Assembly (NCBI GenBank): GCA_007119095.1 | Contig: SKQI01000126.1 | Location: 1 to 8,354 of the forward strand | Length of the DNA stretch: 8,354 bases | Direction of reading: 5' to 3' | DNA from: Wenzhouxiangella sp. | GTDB lineage: Bacteria > Pseudomonadota > Gammaproteobacteria > Xanthomonadales > Wenzhouxiangellaceae | In this document: in pieces, positions 1 through 6,026 of the stretch | Layout of the letters: every line of letters begins with the position of its first letter | Numbering within the stretch: position 1 is the stretch's first letter | Made by a program: the position numbers and the translations under genes | The notes under the pieces: generated by a model | What the model saw: only the letters and a program-made list of their open reading frames with translations | The model's database searches: none | Told to the model about the DNA's origin: nothing

Positions 1-129
1 GTGATAACGCCGCCAGGTGGCACTCATGTCCGGGTCACTGGACAATCGTCGGAGCAAAAAACCCTGCGCCTTGTCGTCAAGCTCTCCGTCCATCAGGCTG
101 GAGAGGTGTTCCCGGTTTGATTCCGTCAT
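1..129 (-). CDS. rseA: RseA/MucA-type sigma-E anti-sigma factor, N-terminal fragment (runs off the window)
   Basis: Only the first 43 codons are present. The translation begins MTESNREHLSSLMDGELDD and ends WRRYH at the window edge. The pattern of LSxLMDGELD followed about 25 residues later by W-x-x-YH is typical of the cytoplasmic N-terminal domain of RseA, which holds sigma-E at the inner membrane until regulated proteolysis releases it. The ATG at 129-127 is preceded by a GGACGGA Shine-Dalgarno-like stretch (135-141). It starts 16 bases after the rpoE stop, the usual rpoE-rseA order, so the two are probably co-transcribed and translated in balance. The transmembrane segment and periplasmic domain lie outside the window. 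The family call rests on the short N-terminus plus position, and both agree. Confidence 0.88.
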   Translation of the reverse strand, partial: MTESNREHLSSLMDGELDDKAQGFLLRRLSSDPDMSATWRRYH

Positions 130-145
130 CGCAGTCCGTCCAGTT

Positions 146-727
146 TCATTGATTATCAAGCAATGGGCGCAGGCGCTGATCGATTGCCTCGCGGGCCCGA
201 AAAATTCGAGATCGAACGGTGCCAATCGGGCACTCCATGGTCGTCGCGATCTCTTCGTAACTCATGCCTTCCATCTCGCGCAGCGTGATGGCAACTTTCA
301 AGTCCTCCGGCAAATCGGAGATGGCCTGATGAATGGTTCGCTCGATCTCTTCTCGAAGCAGCTCGTGCTCCGGCGAACCTCTATCCTTCAGACGCGTGTC
401 GACCTGAAATTGTTCCGCATCTTGTGCATCAACATCCGATAACGGCGGTCGTCGACCTTGCGCGACCAGGTGATTCTTGGCCGTATTGATGGCGATGCGA
501 TACAGCCAGGTATAAAAAGCGCTGTCGCCGCGAAAGTTTTTCAGCGCGCGATATGCCTTGATGAACGCCTCCTGGGAGACATCCATGGCCTCTGCGTGAT
601 CGGATACATAGCGAGAAATCAGGCTGATGATCTTGTGCTGGTATTTGCCTACCAGGACGTCGAAAGCCTTCTTGTCGCCTTTCTGTACCCGCTCGACGAG
701 CTTCTGATCAACTTCACGTTCGCCCAT
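146..727 (-). CDS. rpoE: RNA polymerase sigma factor RpoE (sigma-E/AlgU, ECF group)
   Basis: This is the extracytoplasmic-stress sigma factor that directs RNA polymerase to envelope-repair promoters when freed from RseA. The product is 193 residues, close to the E. coli length of about 191. Sigma region 2 spans roughly residues 20-90 and includes DVSQEAFIKAYRALKNFRG and the YTWLYRIAINTAKN block that melts and reads the -10. Sigma region 4 spans roughly 128-185, with the helix-turn-helix MSYEEIATTMECPIGTVRSR that reads the -35. The frame stays open upstream to an ATG at 799, but I chose the ATG at 727. It gives the canonical family N-terminus (MGEREVDQKLVERVQ), has AAGGA eight bases upstream, and the 24 extra residues resemble no sigma N-terminus. 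It is followed by an rseA-like gene. E. coli rpoE has an autoregulated promoter; I looked for one upstream and found no convincing match. Confidence 0.97.
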   Translation of the reverse strand: MGEREVDQKLVERVQKGDKKAFDVLVGKYQHKIISLISRYVSDHAEAMDVSQEAFIKAYRALKNFRGDSAFYTWLYRIAINTAKNHLVAQGRRPPLSDVDAQDAEQFQVDTRLKDRGSPEHELLREEIERTIHQAISDLPEDLKVAITLREMEGMSYEEIATTMECPIGTVRSRIFRAREAIDQRLRPLLDNQ

Positions 728-735
728 CAGGGCCG

Positions 736-740
736 TCCTT
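736..740 (-). promoter_or_regulatory. Ribosome binding site deciding the rpoE start
   Basis: On the minus strand AAGGA sits eight bases before the ATG at 727. This is the best Shine-Dalgarno match near any possible rpoE start, and it supports 727 over the in-frame ATG at 799. Confidence 0.75.
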
Positions 741-943
741 GCTCCGTAGCTGACGGCCGGGCCTGCATGGTGGACAGCGACCCGGCCGGATAGTTTCATT
801 CAGTGGTGGTTCAGGTTGCAGTTTTCCCTCTCCCGCGCTGCAGTCTCGACTTTTCGGCTTCGACCGACGCTGTACAGCTGACACTGAACCCGTAGGGCAT
901 AAAGAATAGCATGTTCACCAGAAGCATCCGATACCACGTGTGC

Positions 944-982
944 TTGCCAATCGTTGATGCGATAATAAGCGGCTTTGCCAAT
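944..982 (+). repeat. Direct repeat pair TTGCCAAT bracketing a promoter -10 (candidate operator)
   Basis: TTGCCAAT occurs at 944-951 and again at 975-982. The copies start 31 bases apart, close to three turns of B-form DNA, so both face the same side of the helix. The flanks are also alike (GCTTGCCAAT and GCTTTGCCAAT). Each unit contains TTG-N-CAA, which is self-complementary around its centre. The first copy lies just upstream of the candidate -10 (958-966) and the second around the predicted transcription start. That is a typical layout for a repressor site on the aldehyde dehydrogenase operon promoter. No regulator gene lies in the window, so the binding protein is unknown and the operator role is inference. 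Confidence 0.45.
958..966 (+). promoter_or_regulatory. Extended -10 promoter for the aldehyde dehydrogenase-pyrD-murB run
   Basis: The sequence TGCGATAAT fits the TGn-TATAAT extended -10 pattern, with five of six hexamer bases matching. The hexamer at the expected -35 position (938-943, GTGTGC) is poor, which extended -10 promoters tolerate. Transcription would start near 973, leaving a leader of about 33 bases before the ATG at 1006. It is the best promoter-like element in the divergent 728-1005 gap, and it points at a gene run with no other obvious internal promoter. Confidence 0.5.
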
Positions 983-1005
983 GAATGACGGGAGAACCTC
1001 AGGCC

Positions 1006-2532
1006 ATGAGCAAGCAGCAGATTCTGGACCAGCTCGGACTCAAAGACATCAACCCCGGCGCCTGTTTCGGGCCCGGACAATGGTCGTCAATCGACGATCA
1101 GAACCTGATCGAATCGGTCAATCCGACCAACGGCCAGATCATTGCCCGGGTTGGCGGCGCCAGCGCGGCTGACTATGACAAGGTCATCCAGACGGCCCAG
1201 GAAGCAGCGGCGGCCTGGAAGACAGTGCCGGCACCGATCCGTGGTGAGGCAGTGCGCCTGGTCACGGCGGCGCTGCGTGACTACAAGGATCCGCTGGGCT
1301 CGCTGGTCGCCATGGAAATGGGCAAGATCAAGGCCGAGGGCGACGGCGAAGTCCAGGAAATGATCGACATCGGCGACTTTGCCGTTGGCCAGTCGCGGAT
1401 GATGTACGGCAAGACCATGCATTCCGAGCGCCCCGGTCACCGGATGTATGAGCAGTGGCATCCGCTGGGCGTGGTTGGCGTCATTACCGCATTCAACTTC
1501 CCGGTTGCGGTCTGGGCCTGGAACGCCCTGCTGTCGGCGATCTGCGGCAATGCCACGATCTGGAAACCCAGCCCCAAGGGCGTGCTGTGCTGCGCGGCAG
1601 TGCAGAACATCGCCAACGAGGCCCTGGCCGGCACCGACTATCCGCCGATCTTCACCTCATTCATGGAAAGCGGCCACGACCTGGCCCAGCGTTTTGTCGA
1701 CGACGAGCGTGTCGCCCTGATGTCGTTTACCGGCTCCAGCGAAATCGGCCGCAAGGTCGGCGAGCGGGTCGCAGCGCGCTTCGGCAAGAGCCTGCTCGAA
1801 CTGGGCGGCAACAATGCCATCATCATCGACGAGACGGCGGATCTGAAACTGGCCATTCCGGCCGTGGTATTCGGCGCCGTCGGCACCGCCGGCCAGCGCT
1901 GCACCACCACGCGGCGTCTGTTCGTGCACGAATCCCTGTTCGACCAGGTCACCGAATCCCTGGTCAAGGCCTATGGTCAGGTTCGCATCGGCGACCCGCT
2001 GGACCCGAAGACCCTGATGGGCCCACTGACCGATGAAAACTCGGTCAAGCGCTTCGAGCAGGCGGTCGAGCGTGCCCAGGCGGCCGGCGGCGAGGTACTG
2101 GTCGGCGGCAAGCGCATCGAAAGCGACGGCTATTTCGTCCAGCCCACCATCATCCGCGCCGAGAATCACTGGGATATCGTCCAGGAAGAGACCTTTGCCC
2201 CGATTCTGTATGTGATGCCGTTCAAGGACCTGGAACAAGCCATGGCCATGCACAACGACGTGCGCCAGGGTCTGTCCTCGGCGATTTTCACCACCGATGT
2301 GCGCAACGCCGAGTTCTTTCTGTCGCATCGCGGCTCCGACTGCGGTATTGCCAACGTCAACATCGGCACCTCGGGTGCGGAAATTGGCGGCGCCTTCGGC
2401 GGTGAGAAGGAAACCGGCGGTGGCCGCGAATCTGGCTCGGATGCCTGGCAGGCGTATATGCGTCGGCAGACAAATACGATCAACTGGTCGACGGAGTTGC
2501 CGTTGGCGCAGGGGATCAAGTTTGATCTTTGA
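1006..2532 (+). CDS. amaB: ALDH7-family aldehyde dehydrogenase (antiquitin/AmaB-like, alpha-aminoadipate semialdehyde dehydrogenase)
   Basis: This is an NAD(P)-dependent aldehyde dehydrogenase of 508 residues. The Rossmann segment carries ITAFNFP (Asn164, oxyanion hole) and WKPSP (Lys187, cofactor). FTGSSEIG lies at 241-248, the general base Glu265 sits in LELGGNN, and the nucleophile Cys299 in GTAGQRCTT. The block ELGGNNAIII and the C-terminal stretch SGAEIGGAFGGEKETGGGRE followed by SGSDAWQAYMRR are hallmarks of the ALDH7 branch rather than betaine or succinate-semialdehyde dehydrogenases. Family members oxidise alpha-aminoadipate semialdehyde/piperideine-6-carboxylate in lysine catabolism (AmaB in Pseudomonas, ALDH7A1 in animals). 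That substrate is a family inference, since no other lysine gene is nearby and some relatives detoxify other aldehydes. The ATG at 1006 has GGGAG 11 bases upstream; an in-frame ATG at 985 has none. It probably leads the operon with pyrD (19-base gap). Confidence 0.93.
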   Translation: MSKQQILDQLGLKDINPGACFGPGQWSSIDDQNLIESVNPTNGQIIARVGGASAADYDKVIQTAQEAAAAWKTVPAPIRGEAVRLVTAALRDYKDPLGSLVAMEMGKIKAEGDGEVQEMIDIGDFAVGQSRMMYGKTMHSERPGHRMYEQWHPLGVVGVITAFNFPVAVWAWNALLSAICGNATIWKPSPKGVLCCAAVQNIANEALAGTDYPPIFTSFMESGHDLAQRFVDDERVALMSFTGSSEIGRKVGERVAARFGKSLLELGGNNAIIIDETADLKLAIPAVVFGAVGTAGQRCTTTRRLFVHESLFDQVTESLVKAYGQVRIGDPLDPKTLMGPLTDENSVKRFEQAVERAQAAGGEVLVGGKRIESDGYFVQPTIIRAENHWDIVQEETFAPILYVMPFKDLEQAMAMHNDVRQGLSSAIFTTDVRNAEFFLSHRGSDCGIANVNIGTSGAEIGGAFGGEKETGGGRESGSDAWQAYMRRQTNTINWSTELPLAQGIKFDL

Positions 2533-2537
2533 GGAAT

Positions 2538-2543
2538 AAGGGA
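2538..2543 (+). promoter_or_regulatory. Ribosome binding site of pyrD (supports a GTG start)
   Basis: AAGGGA lies eight bases before the GTG at 2552. A second purine run, GAGGAA (2531-2536), overlaps the aldehyde dehydrogenase stop codon. Together they support the non-ATG start and possible translational coupling. Confidence 0.65.
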
Positions 2544-2551
2544 AACATCTA

Positions 2552-3571
2552 GTGTATCGGTGGTTGAGGTCGGGACTTTTCATGCTGCCGCCAGAGGCGG
2601 CGCATGATGTGGCCTTGAATGCGCTGGCGGCCGGGCGGGTGGTCGGGCTGCCGCGTTTGCTGGGCGGCTGCCCGGCCTCGGCGCCGGTTGAGCTGATGGG
2701 TCTTGCCTTTCCGAACCCGGTGGGTTTGGCGGCCGGGCTGGACAAGAACGGGGATTTCATCGACGCCCTGGGCCAGCTCGGCTTTGGCTTTATCGAAGTC
2801 GGCACGGTTACCCCAAAACCGCAGCCCGGCAACCCCAAGCCGCGCATGTTCCGGCTGCCCGAGCACCAGGGGCTGATCAATCGATTGGGGTTCAACAACA
2901 AGGGCGTGGATCACCTGGTCGAGCGCCTGAAAAACCGCCGATTCGAGGGCATCGTCGGTGCCAACATCGGCAAGCAGAAAGACACGCCCGTGGAACGCGC
3001 CGCCGATGACTACCGGCACTGCCTGGAAAAGGTCTATCCGCACTGCGATTACGTCACGGTCAATATCTCCTCGCCAAACACCGCCAACCTGCGCGCCTTG
3101 CAGGACACCGGGCCGCTGCGTGAGCTGCTGGCCGAGCTGACCGGCCTGCGTGATCAACTGGCCGACAGCCATGAGCTGTACCGCCCGGTACTGATCAAGA
3201 TCGCACCAGACTGGGAACAGGCCGCCCTGCTGGCCTCACTGGAAGTCATTGGCGAATCCGGCATCGACGGGCTGATCACCACCAACACCACCCTGGATCG
3301 CAGCGCCGTGGCCGGTCATCGCCACGCCGAACAAGCCGGTGGCCTGAGCGGTGCGCCCGTCAAGACCGCCGCTGACCAGGTATTGAAGCAGGCTCGCGAC
3401 GTGCTGGGACCGCAGTTTCCGATCATCGGTCTGGGCGGCATCACGCAAGGTCAGGATGCGGCCGACAAGCGCCATGCCGGTGCCAACCTGGTTCAGATCT
3501 ACACCGGCTTCATCTACCAGGGGCCGACCCTGATTCGCGACTGCATCCAGGCCTGGCGCGAGGCAGGCTGA
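2552..3571 (+). CDS. pyrD: Dihydroorotate dehydrogenase (quinone), class 2
   Basis: The enzyme oxidises dihydroorotate to orotate, the fourth step of UMP synthesis, using FMN and passing electrons to membrane quinone. The product is 339 residues, the usual class 2 length (E. coli 336). The N-terminal helix MYRWLRSGLFMLPPEAAHD is the amphipathic membrane-associating element of this class. Signature blocks follow in order: NPVGLAAGLDKNG (55-67), EVGTVTPKPQPGNPKPR (82-98), INRLGFNN (109-116), NISSPNT (171-177) with catalytic Ser174, KIAPD (216-220), ITTNTT (242-247), GGLSG (263-267) and IIGLGGI (291-297) of the FMN phosphate site, and the final LVQIYTGF. Translation starts at GTG. The stop lies two bases before the murB GTG, so the two genes are almost certainly one transcript. 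Nothing suggests damage. Confidence 0.98.
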   Translation: MYRWLRSGLFMLPPEAAHDVALNALAAGRVVGLPRLLGGCPASAPVELMGLAFPNPVGLAAGLDKNGDFIDALGQLGFGFIEVGTVTPKPQPGNPKPRMFRLPEHQGLINRLGFNNKGVDHLVERLKNRRFEGIVGANIGKQKDTPVERAADDYRHCLEKVYPHCDYVTVNISSPNTANLRALQDTGPLRELLAELTGLRDQLADSHELYRPVLIKIAPDWEQAALLASLEVIGESGIDGLITTNTTLDRSAVAGHRHAEQAGGLSGAPVKTAADQVLKQARDVLGPQFPIIGLGGITQGQDAADKRHAGANLVQIYTGFIYQGPTLIRDCIQAWREAG

Positions 3572-3573
3572 GC

Positions 3574-4605
3574 GTGGCCGCGGCGATCACCCACGACGCC
3601 GACCTGTCAGGCTTAAGCACGTTCAAGCTGCCGGCCCGCGCCCGCGAACTGGTCGAACTGACCGCGCCGGACCAGCTAGCGGCGCTGCCCGCCAGCGAGC
3701 TGCCCCTGCTGGTGCTGGGCGGCGGCTCCAACACGATCTTTCTTGACGACTGGCCGGGCCGGATACTGCTCAACCGCCTCACCGGCCTGCAAATCCAGCG
3801 CCTCGATGAGGAGCACAGCCTGGTTCATGCCGGCGCTGGCGAGTCTTGGCACCGCCTGGTCATGAACTGCATCGCCCGGGGCCTGCACGGGCTGGAGAAC
3901 CTGGCGATGATTCCCGGTTCGGTCGGCGCGGCACCGATCCAGAATATCGGTGCCTATGGTGTCGAGCTGTCCGACGTGCTCGACTCGGTGCGTGCATGGG
4001 ACTGGCAGCAGTCCAGGACCGTCAGACTGTCGGCCGCCGACTGCCGGCTGAGCTATCGCGACAGCCGCTTCAAGTCCACTGACCGCGATCGCTTCCTGAT
4101 TCTTTCGATCAGCCTGAGGCTATCGCATTGCTTTGCACCCAACACCGGCTATGACAGCCTGGCTGATGCGCTGGCCAAGCGCCATCTGGAAAGGCCCAAT
4201 CCACGCCAGCTCGCGGCAACCGTCATGCGCCTGCGCCGCCACCGCCTGCCTGATCCTGCCCGCCTGGCCAATGCCGGCAGCTTCTTCAAAAACCCGGTAC
4301 TGCCCGCCGAGACCGCCTCGGCCCTGCTTGATGATTTCCCGCGCCTGCCACACTGGCCAATGCCCGATGGCCAGGTCAAACTCGCCGCCGGCTGGATGAT
4401 CGAGCGCCTGGGCTTTCGCGGCTATCGCATTGGCGATGCCGGGGTGTACAACAACCATGCCCTGGTCCTGGTCAACCATGGCCAGGCCACGGCCGACCAG
4501 CTTCTTGAGCTGATCGAGCATATCCAGGCCGCCGTCGGCGACGAATATGATGTCGAGCTGGAACCCGAACCAATGCTGATCGGTCGCAAATTAATGTCCC
4601 AATAA
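3574..4605 (+). CDS. murB: UDP-N-acetylenolpyruvoylglucosamine reductase MurB (type I)
   Basis: MurB is a cytoplasmic FAD enzyme that uses NADPH to reduce UDP-GlcNAc-enolpyruvate to UDP-N-acetylmuramate, the second committed step of peptidoglycan precursor synthesis. The product is 343 residues, like E. coli (342). The FAD-binding domain shows LSTFKLPA (14-21), LVLGGGSNTIF (46-56) and GLENLAMIPGSVGAAPIQNIGAYGVE (106-131). SYRDSRFK (160-167) holds Tyr161 and Arg162, matching E. coli Tyr158 and Arg159. NAGSFFKNP has Ser236, the proton donor. The closing LEPEPMLIG carries the conserved Glu. The Tyr-containing insertion and the length mark the type I form. Translation begins at GTG two bases after pyrD, with only a weak GAGG upstream, so coupling to pyrD translation is likely. 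The stop overlaps the next start (TAATG). Confidence 0.98.
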   Translation: MAAAITHDADLSGLSTFKLPARARELVELTAPDQLAALPASELPLLVLGGGSNTIFLDDWPGRILLNRLTGLQIQRLDEEHSLVHAGAGESWHRLVMNCIARGLHGLENLAMIPGSVGAAPIQNIGAYGVELSDVLDSVRAWDWQQSRTVRLSAADCRLSYRDSRFKSTDRDRFLILSISLRLSHCFAPNTGYDSLADALAKRHLERPNPRQLAATVMRLRRHRLPDPARLANAGSFFKNPVLPAETASALLDDFPRLPHWPMPDGQVKLAAGWMIERLGFRGYRIGDAGVYNNHALVLVNHGQATADQLLELIEHIQAAVGDEYDVELEPEPMLIGRKLMSQ

Positions 4606-4961
4606 TGTCAAACTATCGCCCTGATCAGGAGACTACTCGTTTGGACGCCACTGGCCTGCCACCTCGAGATCGAGCGCTGTACCGAGTGCTGTACAAGCGC
4701 CTGCGCCTGCCGAGAACGCTGGTCCACAACATCATGGGCGAGCTGCGGCGACGCCGGCCGGGCCCGGAAATCAAACAGCGTCAAGCATTGCTGCAGGACT
4801 TCCAGCCAGGCCCGTTGGCCCTGGATCCAGACACGGGCTGGCGCTTCATCGATCGGGGAGAAAGCGCCGAGCTGACCGAGCTGGCCGAACGCTGTGCCGC
4901 ACTGTTCGAGTCCTTCCGCGACGAAGGCCATGCCGACGAAGTGCTGGCGACGCCGCGGTGA
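4605..4961 (+). CDS. Uncharacterised 118-residue basic protein overlapping the end of murB
   Basis: I do not recognise this product. Its ATG shares one base with the murB stop (TAATG), and it has no visible Shine-Dalgarno, so it probably depends on ribosomes finishing murB. Residues 22-60 (starting RALYRVLYKRLRL and including MGELRRRRPG) are strongly basic and predicted helical. Residues 86-113 (SAELTELAERCAALFESFRD) look like an amphipathic helix. There is no signal peptide or membrane segment, so it is probably cytoplasmic. Third codon positions are mostly G or C, as in murB, which supports real coding. It ends abruptly after LATPR, and the adjacent -1 frame continues with a coding-like stretch. 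It may therefore be the N-terminal part of a longer protein broken by a frameshift or sequencing error, or simply a small protein. Confidence 0.7.
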   Translation: MSNYRPDQETTRLDATGLPPRDRALYRVLYKRLRLPRTLVHNIMGELRRRRPGPEIKQRQALLQDFQPGPLALDPDTGWRFIDRGESAELTELAERCAALFESFRDEGHADEVLATPR

Positions 4962-5059
4962 ACTCGCGCTACCACCTGGAGCTGGACGGCCTCACCGGCC
5001 CCTACGCCGAACTGGATCCTATCCAGCGCCTGGCGTTGGAGCATCCGGCAAGTCCTTAA
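4958..5059 (+). CDS. Possible 33-residue ORF in GTGA overlap (or the frameshifted end of the preceding gene)
   Basis: A GTG at 4958 overlaps the TGA of the 118-residue gene and opens 33 codons (NSRYHLELDG, then LTGPYAELDPIQRLALEHP, ending ASP). Codon choice is typical of the region (CTG, GAG, GAC, CGC), and the peptide resembles ordinary folded-protein sequence. No Shine-Dalgarno is visible, so expression would need termination-reinitiation at GTGA. Alternatively, these codons are the true C-terminus of the upstream protein read in the -1 frame. The TAA at 5057-5059 is shared, by palindrome, with the stop of the minus-strand gene. Function unknown. Confidence 0.35.
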   Translation: MNSRYHLELDGLTGPYAELDPIQRLALEHPASP

Positions 5060-5934
5060 GAGTTGGCCGTGCAACAAGCCGCGCTGGGCAGCTCGCGCCC
5101 GCGACAGTTGCAACAGGCAAATCCCGAGGAACAGACCGCGCTGCAGCCGCTGCCGAAAGCAGCGCACGAGCAGGCGCTGGCGCCTGGTCCGCCGGCACTG
5201 CACTGAGCCTCTGGCCTGTCACCGGTGTCACAGGCAACCGCAACGGGGCCTGAGGTGAGGTGCGCATAGGCCTCGGAAAACACCTCGCTGGCCGGCAGAC
5301 TGCGTGCCAGTTGTGTGCCAGCAAGATTGAACCCCACCTCAAAAGACTCCACCGCCGAGCCCTCGCTACCAGTGAGTGCCGAGGCGCTGTCCAGCAGGTC
5401 ATCTGCAGGCAACTGCTCCCAGCCATCGATCGCAGGCGTCGGGCTTTGCCGGGCCAGCCAGGCCAGTCCGTCGGCAGCGCTCGCCCAGGCTATCGTCTGT
5501 AGCGCCGACAAATGAATCAGGCGGGCCTGGGCATAAGGGCCGGACTGGAGCGGCAGTGCCTGGTTGGACTCAATGCGTTTAATGGCAGCAACCGTGCAGG
5601 CAGAATCGTTTTGCAAGCCACCTTGTTCATCGTTCCAGCATTTGGCGTGGTCCTCAACAACCAATAGCAGATAAGCCGATCCCTGCCCCTCAAATGCCCC
5701 GTTACTGTCCTGCTCCAGCACAATCAGGTCAGGCCAGTGCTCTCTGCTGTGCCATTCCGTGCCGAGCTGATGCTCGAACAGCTGCATTGGCGTATCAAAG
5801 GCCGTGCCCTGGCCAACATCAAAGGCCCAGCCTTTCGATAAGCCAAACAGCAAAGCGAACAAAATGATAGACAATCGTCGGGCAACAGCCCGTTGCTGAC
5901 CACGTAAATCTATAGATTTCTCCCGCTGCACCAT
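5056..5934 (-). CDS. Exported protein of unknown function with a cysteine-rich C-terminal tail
   Basis: I do not recognise the whole protein (292 residues). The N-terminus has arginines followed by a hydrophobic core (RRLSIILFALLFGLSKGWA, 19-37) and a likely signal peptidase site after Ala37, so the mature protein should be periplasmic or secreted. The middle (38-230) is acidic, with many Trp, Gln and Asp residues and only two cysteines (99 and 113). From residue 235 to the end there are 11 cysteines in 58 residues. Their spacing includes CSC, C-x3-C, CC-x-C and a final CC, around the motif CSAVCSSGFACCNC. Such density suits disulfides in the oxidising periplasm or metal binding; which is unknown. 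The ATG at 5934 lacks a clear Shine-Dalgarno and follows a 7-bp hairpin by eight bases; a GTG is codon 2. The stop at 5056-5058 overlaps the plus-strand ORF stop. Confidence 0.75.
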   Translation of the reverse strand: MVQREKSIDLRGQQRAVARRLSIILFALLFGLSKGWAFDVGQGTAFDTPMQLFEHQLGTEWHSREHWPDLIVLEQDSNGAFEGQGSAYLLLVVEDHAKCWNDEQGGLQNDSACTVAAIKRIESNQALPLQSGPYAQARLIHLSALQTIAWASAADGLAWLARQSPTPAIDGWEQLPADDLLDSASALTGSEGSAVESFEVGFNLAGTQLARSLPASEVFSEAYAHLTSGPVAVACDTGDRPEAQCSAGGPGASACSCAAFGSGCSAVCSSGFACCNCRGRELPSAACCTANS

Positions 5935-5942
5935 GAGCCAAG

Positions 5943-5964
5943 GGAGGCCTGAACATTGGCCTCC
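5943..5964 (-). repeat. Inverted repeat just upstream of the Cys-rich gene start
   Basis: GGAGGCC (5943-5949) and GGCCTCC (5958-5964) form a perfect 7-bp GC-rich stem with an eight-base loop. On the minus-strand transcript its base sits eight nucleotides before the ATG at 5934, where a ribosome would bind, and no free Shine-Dalgarno is apparent there. No T-run follows on the minus strand, so it is a poor intrinsic terminator in that direction. It could restrict translation, act as a processing or stability element, or bind a protein. Confidence 0.45.
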
Positions 5965-5995
5965 ACAATCTTTAGGCTAGTGAAACGAAGCCATG

Positions 5996-6013
5996 AAAGC
6001 CAAGAATGGCTTT
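5996..6013 (-). terminator. Weak hairpin after the OmpA-like gene (possible partial terminator)
   Basis: AAAGCCA (5996-6002) and TGGCTTT (6007-6013) form a perfect 7-bp stem with a four-base loop. It starts 13 bases after the stop codon of the OmpA-like gene on the minus strand. The 3' arm ends in TTT, but CATGG follows rather than a T-run, so termination would be inefficient. Leakage would allow read-through into the Cys-rich gene 93 bases downstream of the OmpA-like stop. Confidence 0.35.
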
Positions 6014-6026
6014 GGAAGTGAACAAA

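Noticed and set aside
770..797. Possible sigma-E promoter for rpoE on the minus strand (GAAACT, 17-base spacer, TCCAC)
   Set aside because: The -35 is only partly matched and the -10 fails the TCtgA/TCaaA pattern, too weak to annotate.
728..799. 24-residue N-terminal extension of RpoE from the ATG at 799
   Set aside because: The extension lacks a Shine-Dalgarno and does not resemble sigma-factor sequence. The ATG at 727 has AAGGA at good spacing and gives the family length.
811..1080. 89-codon minus-strand open frame in the rpoE/aldehyde dehydrogenase gap
   Set aside because: It overlaps the promoter region and the start of the aldehyde dehydrogenase, has no clear ribosome binding site and no recognisable sequence.
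1657..2901. 414-codon open frame on the minus strand across the aldehyde dehydrogenase and pyrD
   Set aside because: It lies antisense to two genes with intact catalytic motifs and crosses their boundary. Long antisense frames are expected at this GC content.
5214..5233. CCTGT-CACCGGTG-TC-ACAGG imperfect palindrome as a bidirectional terminator
   Set aside because: Pairing is broken, no T-run follows on either strand, and it lies within the coding frame of the Cys-rich gene.
41..5882. 12-base match GACAATCGTCGG at 41-52 and 5871-5882
   Set aside because: In both places it is the antisense of codons for Arg-Arg-Leu-Ser in unrelated genes, so coincidence is the simplest explanation.
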